A stretch of DNA of 24,058 bases from Mnemiopsis leidyi (lineage: Eukaryota > Ctenophora > Tentaculata > Lobata > Bolinopsidae): contig JH154390.1 in NCBI GenBank assembly GCA_000226015.1, positions 504,310 to 528,367 of the forward strand, written 5' to 3'. A program made the position numbers and the translations under genes. Below, piece after piece: positions 17,830 through 24,058 of this stretch (position 1 is its first letter; every line of letters starts with the position of its first letter). The notes beneath the pieces are model-generated. The model saw only the letters and a list, made by a program, of their open reading frames with translations, searched no databases and was not told the origin of the DNA.

Positions 17830-18640
17830 CAGGTATCAGGGGGAATCAGAGCACAGAAGACCAAGTGCTTAGGACTACCCAAAAGATCAGTGACGGATTT
17901 CAAGCTAAGTCTGCCTGAAGAACGGTCCTGGCAATGTTAGACTACTCCAAGACTTATGACCATGTGCGGGGACAAGAGCTACTTTGTGAAATAATGTACA
18001 AAGGAGTGCCCAAACTAATGATACTCTGGTTCAGGGCCATTCTGCGAGACAGAACTACAATGGAGCTCCTAGTAAGAAAGTATTCCTCTACCAGGGCTTA
18101 CCTCAGGTAGCAGAGCCACATTCCTATTTCCGTTCTACCTTAACAGCGTTAATGATGTGATTCCTGAAGGCATTGACATTGCCTTGTTTTCTGAAGATGC
18201 ATCAGTATGGGCAGCTGACGTGGATCTTAACCAAGCCAACTGAAAGGTACAGTCGGCCCTTGTGAAAGTTGAAGCATGTAGCGAGTAAAAAAAGATGGAC
18301 CCGAGCCCGTTTCTAAAGATCCACCTGGATATATCCCTATCCTTTTAAGAGCATGTGAAGTATGTGACTAAAAAAGTGTCCTAACAAGTGTAGGATGCTA
18401 GGCTTGCTAGCTGGTAAGCAATGGGGCTGGAGGTGAGAGAATCCTTGCAGAGTGTACCTGACCACCCAATGCAGCGTACTGGACTATGCAGTTGCTGCAT
18501 GGTAGCTATGGCTTTTAGACACACCAATGCACGAACTTGAGAGTGGAGAGGGCTCAAAACAAAGCCTTGAGGGTTGTGACGGGACAGAACAACTCAACCC
18601 CAACCGAGGCTTTACAATTAGAATCAGGAATTTAATCAGG
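17830..18640 (+). mobile_element. Decayed Jockey-like non-LTR reverse transcriptase
   Basis: Plus-strand remains of a reverse transcriptase, broken by stops and frameshifts. Blocks in order: GIRGNQSTEDQVLRTTQKIS with DGFQAK; VLAMLDYSKTYDHVRG (the LDFSKAYDRV motif); KGVPKLMILWFRAILRDRTT; IALFSEDASVWAAD, where the catalytic (Y/F)ADD is mutated to FSED; KCRMLGLLAGKQWGWR; VLDYAVAAW; and RAQNKALRVVTGQNNSTPTE. This order is that of a Jockey-type ORF2 from palm to thumb and connection. No endonuclease domain or intact start is seen. It differs from the LINE in TCERG1, so two families are present. Confidence 0.88.
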
Positions 18641-18880
18641 ACAACACTGTCTAGCACAGATCCAAAATGAAAATAATCCTGGAGAGAGAATTGTCAGAAA
18701 TCAGAGCTAGCCTCCTCAGCTGGCTGCCCTATTGAACCCCTCCCATCTCCTTTCCAAAGACCATGTGGATCCGAAAAAATATTTGAAAGAGAAGATGCAG
18801 ATGTGAGCCTAGACACACAAAACAAAATACCGACTATCCTTAACAAATTACCTCAGACGTCACCGCATTTCACCTAACCA

Positions 18881-19690
18881 GGTACTTACGCACGCTACAA
18901 GCGCACAAGGGCTCTGGTTAGAGCGATCACCACATCAACGGGCGATGCGCGTGATGGCCGCGACAGTAGGCCGCGACAGTAGGTTATCAACCTACAATCA
19001 CCACATAACAAAAACTACAACAGTTTATAATGAACAGAAATTCTATTGCAAAGCTTCTTCCTTAGCGCTCGATTTTACGCGCGTTTTAGAATGATCTGTT
19101 GCTTTAAATACAGCCCTTTTGCTCGCTCGCGCGTAGCGTGCGTAAGCACCCTAATTGATTGTATAGTGCATGATTGATCTATAAAAAGTATGATTGTTGT
19201 GCATAATGCATGAACGATGATTGTGCTTGATAGACATTGACAAGATGATATCCGTCTACCGTTCTAACGAAACGATCTCGTTCAGCTTTAGCTGCGTGAG
19301 TCGGGTATCACCGCGACAAATATCCTTGTAGGTTGATAACCTACTGTCGCGGCCATCACGCGCTCTCACGCATTTCTGGCTTGGCGACAGAAAGAAGAAA
19401 TTTTAGACGCGCATCGCTGATCGCCCGTTGAAAGTTTTTGCGTCGCGCGTCTGTCGTATAAATTTCGCGCTTAGCTCGCATATAACAGGGATATACTTGC
19501 TACACGTTGCATAGCCCTGCTGCTGCGAAGGATATACGTATTTTGCAACTCTTAATTGTGCATTATTTTGACGAGATAATTATATGTTATATTCGTCCGC
19601 GTCTGCCGTTCTAATGAAACGATCTCACCAGAGTGAGAGAGCAGCGAAGCTGCAAGCCACGCGCGAGTCGGGTAACACTTCGATGTTCGA
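18881..19690. repeat. CpG-rich patchwork of inverted and direct repeats
   Basis: Three related pairs. (A) 18881-18898 and 19133-19150, inverted, 17 of 18 matching (GGTRCTTACGCACGCTAC), with weaker similarity continuing inward. (B) 18948-18995 and 19327-19365, inverted, sharing GCGCGTGATGGCCGCGACAG and AGGTTATCAACCTAC; the left copy has an extra 13-bp duplication (CCGCGACAGTAGG). (C) About 19254-19320 and 19602-19685, direct, sharing CCGTTCTAAYGAAACGATCTC and GAGTCGGGTA. Local GC and CpG content are far above the surroundings. No protein frame. Probably nested non-autonomous elements. Confidence 0.8.
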
Positions 19691-20309
19691 CAAGCATTTA
19701 TCATCCATATTATCATTCAATATCAAATTCAATATCTAGAATGAATTAACACCCTGACTTCTAAACTTTTCTTACTCATTGTACAGCAGTTCACTCTTCC
19801 AACATTCCATTCTCGGAGAAAGAGGGCCGATAAAAGTCAGACAACTTACTCATCCATACGTAAAACTAAAACAAAGAAGATGCGATGATTAAACATAAGG
19901 AAATCGAAATTGATACATGATGTCAAATAAACAATGACCAACAGATCAGAAACACTCCTACAGTTACACGTCCGAATTTACGGTTCAGATGTCCAATATG
20001 AACACTTTTATCAGTTCTACGAAACAATTATAAAATCGCCGGTATCTGTCTATAATTTGTAAATTTATTAACGAGTGACCAAAAAGCACTTGTAAAGCCC
20101 ATGTTTTGTGTGTGATTTTTTGATTAATTTGTACCCCATAAAACGAGATCTCGTTAGCTTAACTTAGATTCTATAACAACGAACTTAAAATTCGCGAATT
20201 TGTCCCATCACAACACCTTCAAAATGTCATACCAAACCAATGTTAAAAATCGGCCGCAGAAAAAACACCATCTGCGGCAATTGTTTCAGCTATAACAATT
20301 GCTATGACA
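19691..20309. other. AT-rich spacer downstream of UBA1
   Basis: No coding frame or RNA gene recognised. It separates the repeat patchwork from the UBA1 3' end. Confidence 0.5.
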
Positions 20310-20315
20310 TTTATT
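20310..20315 (-). terminator. Candidate poly(A) signal of UBA1
   Basis: A canonical AATAAA on the minus strand, 98 bases past the UBA1 stop codon, with a U/G-containing stretch further on. It is the only AATAAA close to the stop. No direct evidence of cleavage. Confidence 0.6.
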
Positions 20316-20412
20316 AAACAAGGAAGGTCACATCGTGACCCCGATATATAAAGCCACTCATAAATATCTGAGGTCACACGACCAATATTTGGTTTTGAGG
20401 ATCTGAAGGGGT

Positions 20413-23400
20413 CTAAGGGAGCTGGTAGTTGATGTAGGGCGTGTCAACGTCTTCTCCCTCGGTATCGTTGCAACAAATTTCCAAAACTAGAGCCCGCTTG
20501 TGCGCCGGTAGTTTCTTCTTTGTCACTAGCTCCACTAGTTCCGAAATCCTGGTAACGGAAATTGTGTTAGAATTTACTCTAAAGCGATTTTCGTTCTAAT
20601 TACTTTTTGGAAGGTTTGAATACTGGGGAAAGTCGAAAAACTGCAAAATCAGAAATGTGCATCGATGAACATTTTAATCTACTTACTTCATACCACATCT
20701 TTCTTTTCGTTTGTCAGCCGGCATGAAGAAGGCATACAACATACAAACTCCTTGAGATAACATTGAAATCTCTAACTTATGATCATTCTCAAAGATATCT
20801 AATAGTTCTTGCAAGGTGATATCACCCTTTATATCATATCTATCCCACAGGGTCCACTCAACTTCGTAGTATTTGTTCTTGGGAGCTAATATCGGTTCTG
20901 AAAACGCAAAGAACGGCAGTGCCAAGTTCAGGAAGGCGTTCTTATACTTTTCAACGTCCTTAAGTCCTTGAATCATTTTGTACATCTCAATGCTGACGAG
21001 ACCAGCGACGACGGCGGTTGTCGTGGCGATGGCCGGGATGATCTTTCCGGCGATCAGTTTGGTTTTGTGTTTGTTGGCAGGAGCAATTCTGTAGCTGGCT
21101 GCCCTGGCGTTGGAGCATGCTGTGATGAAGTCCATGTGGAAATTCGTATCGTCGTCCTGTATGGATATCATTTCAGATACGGAAATTACCTTAAATATGA
21201 TTATCTAATAGTCGGACGATGTTCAAAAGTTATTTCGGACCAATAGGAAAACGAGGAATATCATCAATCAAGTTCAATAGTTATTAAGGTTAGGTAAGTT
21301 ATGTAAAGTAATGTCATGTAAGTAAACCTTTTCGAAGTCAGCAACTTGAATGTTGAGCGATTTCAGTTGATCCATTTTAGCGTTCAGTTCTTCCAAGATT
21401 ACACTAGCCTTGTCACTGTCAGATTCGTCGTCGTTGTGCATGTTCTCCGCTTCGGCTTCCGTTACCGCAATCTTCACACCTGTTGAACAGTACATCTGAT
21501 AATGATGAGGGAGCTTTAAAAGAGACAATCTCAAGTTTGTTTTTCTCAAACGTAAAATTTTGAGGAATATTTCAAAAATAGGACAACACATCTAACTGTG
21601 AACAACATAGGACGTTGAAATCTGACCAATTGTGCGCCGGCATATAAACAGTGTGCTTATTAGGTGAAATTTCTATATGCCGGCGCGCGATGGGTCCTGT
21701 CGGCACGCAATGGGTCCTGTAAGTGTAAAACGTCCCATGTTGTTCACAGTTGTAAAAGTCAGAAATTAAGAATTAAACGATGAAGTGAAAACGGTTTTGG
21801 AAGGGTTGAAATATAGTAGGAGACAAAATCAGACCTGATCTAGGTTTGAAAGCTGGAACTGATACAGTCGCAACTTGCGCTTTAATGAAGTCCCTGTCTC
21901 TGTTTGAAGGAATGGAATAGTTAAACGCTCTCAAGTTGGCTGCAGCCACGATGAAGTCTAAGTGGGCGTTCTGAAATAGGTCTTTTATACCAAATGTTTT
22001 CAACAGACCAAATGTTTTCAACAGACTGGCCCGTATAGTGGGCACATATTCTTTCAATATTTCGAGGAACCCACTTGTTAAGCTAGATTGAATTATCAAG
22101 AAGAATGATGAAAACTTACATTATTAGCATCGAATTCAATAACAGAGGGACAACGTTTTGGACCAGACCAGAACAATGCCCCTGAGCTTGTCTTCTGATC
22201 AGAAGGGAAATTATACAGTAACTGGGCGATGGTGTTGTGGAAATTTTCTTCGAACAGAAGTCTGGCCCATCTGATACAATCTGTGAAGTCGGTCGGTAGT
22301 TCTTTGGTCAGGTCTTTACGGAGACCTTCCAGAATAGACATCTGAAATAGTGACAGTATTGTGATTAAAGAAGTTGGTTTCGGAGTTTGGGGAATTTGTA
22401 TGTAGCGAAAAAAGGGGTGGGGGAGGGGGGGAACTAACTCCAAAAAACTCTAAATCTATTTTGGCGATTTTAGGGTCCCCATTAATATGTAGTAGCAGCG
22501 GATAGTTATTCAGTCTCAAAACAGTTCTGATTTGAATGTTACTTTTCTCTGTATGACTAAGAAATGCGATAAGCATAAGCTAAGATAAATTCAAACAATC
22601 GAATAAAAATATATCGATCGATCGATCGACTCGACTAGACTAGAAGCCGCGCAAAGCAAATGTTGTCTTCTGCATTCTTTTTATGACTTTGGCTGCTAGT
22701 CGTGAAAGATGTTCCGAGCAAACGGCATGATTTTGTGGCAGATTTATAAAATGAGGGAGGAAAATAACAAAAAAAGGTTATTTACCAGAGCTCCGCCACT
22801 CTTTTGTTTCTCCAAGAACTTTGGCTCGCTGAAAATTACATTTATACAACATCAGCAATAAAACTAAACGATTATATAAACTAGAATTTAAGAAATCTCA
22901 TCAACTTATTTATTGCAGCACAAGAAGTCTCTTGAAGAGGTTTAAGTCATCTTTCAGAGGTTGCTCGTGAAATAATGATTCATTTAAAAATGTAGGAGGT
23001 AAACGATAAGTTGCTTACGTGATGAACTTATGGCAGTTTTCTGCAGTTTTAGTGAAAAGTCCCTCAAATTGATCTCTAGCCCACTGTATGGTGTGTTCGA
23101 TAGCGTTGGGGAAATTCTTGAGAGTGCACATTGGGATGGTCTTTTCAGGGGGATCTTGGGAGGAGGAGTAGGATTCTGTTATGTGAGGTAGGACAACCTG
23201 AAATGAAGATCTTTTTCGCTTGGGATAATGAGAATTTATCACTTTAATTTCAAAACTAGAGATATTTATCCATAACAAGTACATGTTAGAATTTAGTACA
23301 GTGTGTCGCAACTCAAGTAAAGAGGACTGTAACTGTACTAGGATTAAGGAAATTTAGATTCGCACTACAATCTCAGATACACATTACACAGTATAGTGTA

Positions 23401-23962
23401 CAATCTCAACTACACTGTACAATGTACAATGTAGGATTCACAGCACAATGTATGAGTTATAATGTACCTGAACGTTTCCCTTGGTTCCCAAAGTACCAGA
23501 TTCCAACAAAGGTAGCTTGTAGTACACACATCGCCTGTCCATGTAACTTCGTGCGTCTACATTGTCCAGCGCGTTAGCTACCCCGTTAAGATCGGCAAAG
23601 AAGCTGTCTGTGTAGACCTGAAAATGGAACATTAGCTGGAAATACTTGTCTTCTGTTTCTATAGCAGATGTAATTCGATTTGATATTCTCTTCTTGACTC
23701 AAATAATAGATAAAGACTAATGTGACAGTTATAAGATGTTTCAGTTTAAGTATATAAATAATAAAATTGACACTTACATCGATAATCTTTAGATTTAGAT
23801 GAAACAAAATAATTGATAAGAGATACATGGGACAAATAAGGAGATAAAATCCAGAAAACCAACCTTTTCTGTTTCAGGTCCAACTCTGTTTTGATGAGAA
23901 GTAACGTTGATGTCAGGGTTCATTTCTTTTACAGCATTACACGCGGTGTCTGACTTCATTTT
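20413..23962 (-). CDS. UBA1: Ubiquitin-activating enzyme E1 (UBA1), C-terminal half; 5' part outside the window
   Basis: UBA1 adenylates ubiquitin and carries it as a thioester to E2 enzymes. Exons in transcript order: 23962-23864, 23617-23468, 23197-23019, 22828-22786, 22341-22120, 21970-21835, 21479-21328, 21156-20687, 20548-20413; all GT/AG and in phase, 528 residues, about half the usual 1,050. Active adenylation domain: [53 protein letters not shown]. Catalytic cysteine half-domain: [20 protein letters not shown] followed by KNFPN, with the active-site Cys in PMCTL; then [10 protein letters not shown] and [17 protein letters not shown]. The adenylation domain resumes with [11 protein letters not shown] and [20 protein letters not shown]. 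The ubiquitin-fold domain ends [13 protein letters not shown] before TAG at 20415-20413. The sequence favours UBA1 over UBA6 or UBA7. The first half lies beyond 24058. Confidence 0.95.
21991..22026. repeat. 18-bp perfect tandem duplication in a UBA1 intron
   Basis: CAAATGTTTTCAACAGAC occurs twice head to tail at 21991-22008 and 22009-22026, within 60 bp of the acceptor of the exon starting at 21970. The copies are identical, so the duplication is recent. Confidence 0.9.
22342..22785 (-). other. UBA1 intron with short CGAT microsatellite
   Basis: A 444-bp intron after the micro-exon. It contains an A/T-to-ATCG simple repeat (about 22612-22629, ATCGATCGATCGATCG) and a C-rich tract on the minus strand near 22415-22435. 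No other feature. Confidence 0.6.
22786..22828 (-). CDS. UBA1: UBA1 43-bp micro-exon
   Basis: Between acceptor ttttcag (22829-22830) and donor gtaaat, this exon supplies C|GAG CCA AAG... to give [14 protein letters not shown], matching the human DPKFVE region after the catalytic cysteine. The neighbouring exon at 23019 ends in AC, so the join ACC (Thr) restores the family's LTDPKF as ITEPKF. Without it the reading frame shifts. Confidence 0.9.
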
Positions 23963-23992
23963 CTGGAAGATTTTCACGGTAATATGTTAGTA

Positions 23993-23995
<3 letters not shown>

Positions 23996-24058
<63 letters not shown>
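23996..24058. repeat. (TG)n microsatellite
   Basis: An uninterrupted TG dinucleotide run of at least 63 bp that reaches the window edge, in a UBA1 intron just upstream of the exon ending at 23962. It probably limits assembly on that side. Confidence 0.98.

Noticed and set aside
1-24058. CRISPR arrays, tRNA or rRNA genes, bacterial operons
   Set aside because: Tandem arrays here lack the regular repeat-spacer form; no tRNA A/B boxes or rRNA blocks were recognised; spliced genes exclude a bacterial origin.

Overview
This is eukaryotic nuclear DNA, almost certainly from an animal. Coding sequence is broken into many short exons with GT...AG borders, introns are mostly 100-1,600 bp, and the three recognisable genes have clear metazoan homologues. 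Spliced products resemble the human proteins across their whole length, but the N-terminus and linkers differ and introns are short. I lean towards an invertebrate and cannot name the phylum. Intergenic and intronic DNA is AT-rich and littered with decayed retrotransposon pieces, tandem arrays and inverted repeats. There is one assembly gap (157 N, 12326-12482).

Layout. (1) 1-1317: repeat-rich 5' flank. (2) 1318-11285, plus strand: a complete TCERG1/CA150-type transcription elongation and splicing regulator, 16 coding exons, three WW and six FF domains, about 1,166 residues. Introns hold a minus-strand LINE fragment, a 21-bp tandem array and a CGAGGG-type array. (3) 11286-13493: a region with two diverged copies of an unknown repeat on either side of the gap, plus strong palindromes. 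(4) 13494-15982, minus strand: a six-exon gene for a signal-peptide-bearing JmjC/cupin-8 protein with an EF-hand-like C-terminal region and a terminal KSEL. (5) 16369-17094, minus strand: PI31 (PSMF1), a proteasome regulator, apparently in one exon. (6) 17095-20412: a decayed reverse transcriptase and a CpG-rich patchwork of inverted and direct repeats. (7) 20413-23962, minus strand: the C-terminal half of the ubiquitin-activating enzyme UBA1 in nine exons; its 5' part lies beyond the window. The window ends in a (TG)n microsatellite inside a UBA1 intron.

The genes do not form an operon. TCERG1 and the JmjC gene converge; JmjC, PI31 and UBA1 all run on the minus strand. PI31 and UBA1 both serve the ubiquitin-proteasome pathway, but linkage alone does not show co-regulation. 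The least familiar gene is the predicted secretory-pathway JmjC/EF-hand protein. No wholly new system is evident.

Exon borders were assigned by eye from reading frame, splice dinucleotides and remembered family similarity. They agree in phase throughout all three multi-exon genes, but transcript data would be needed for UTRs and first exons.
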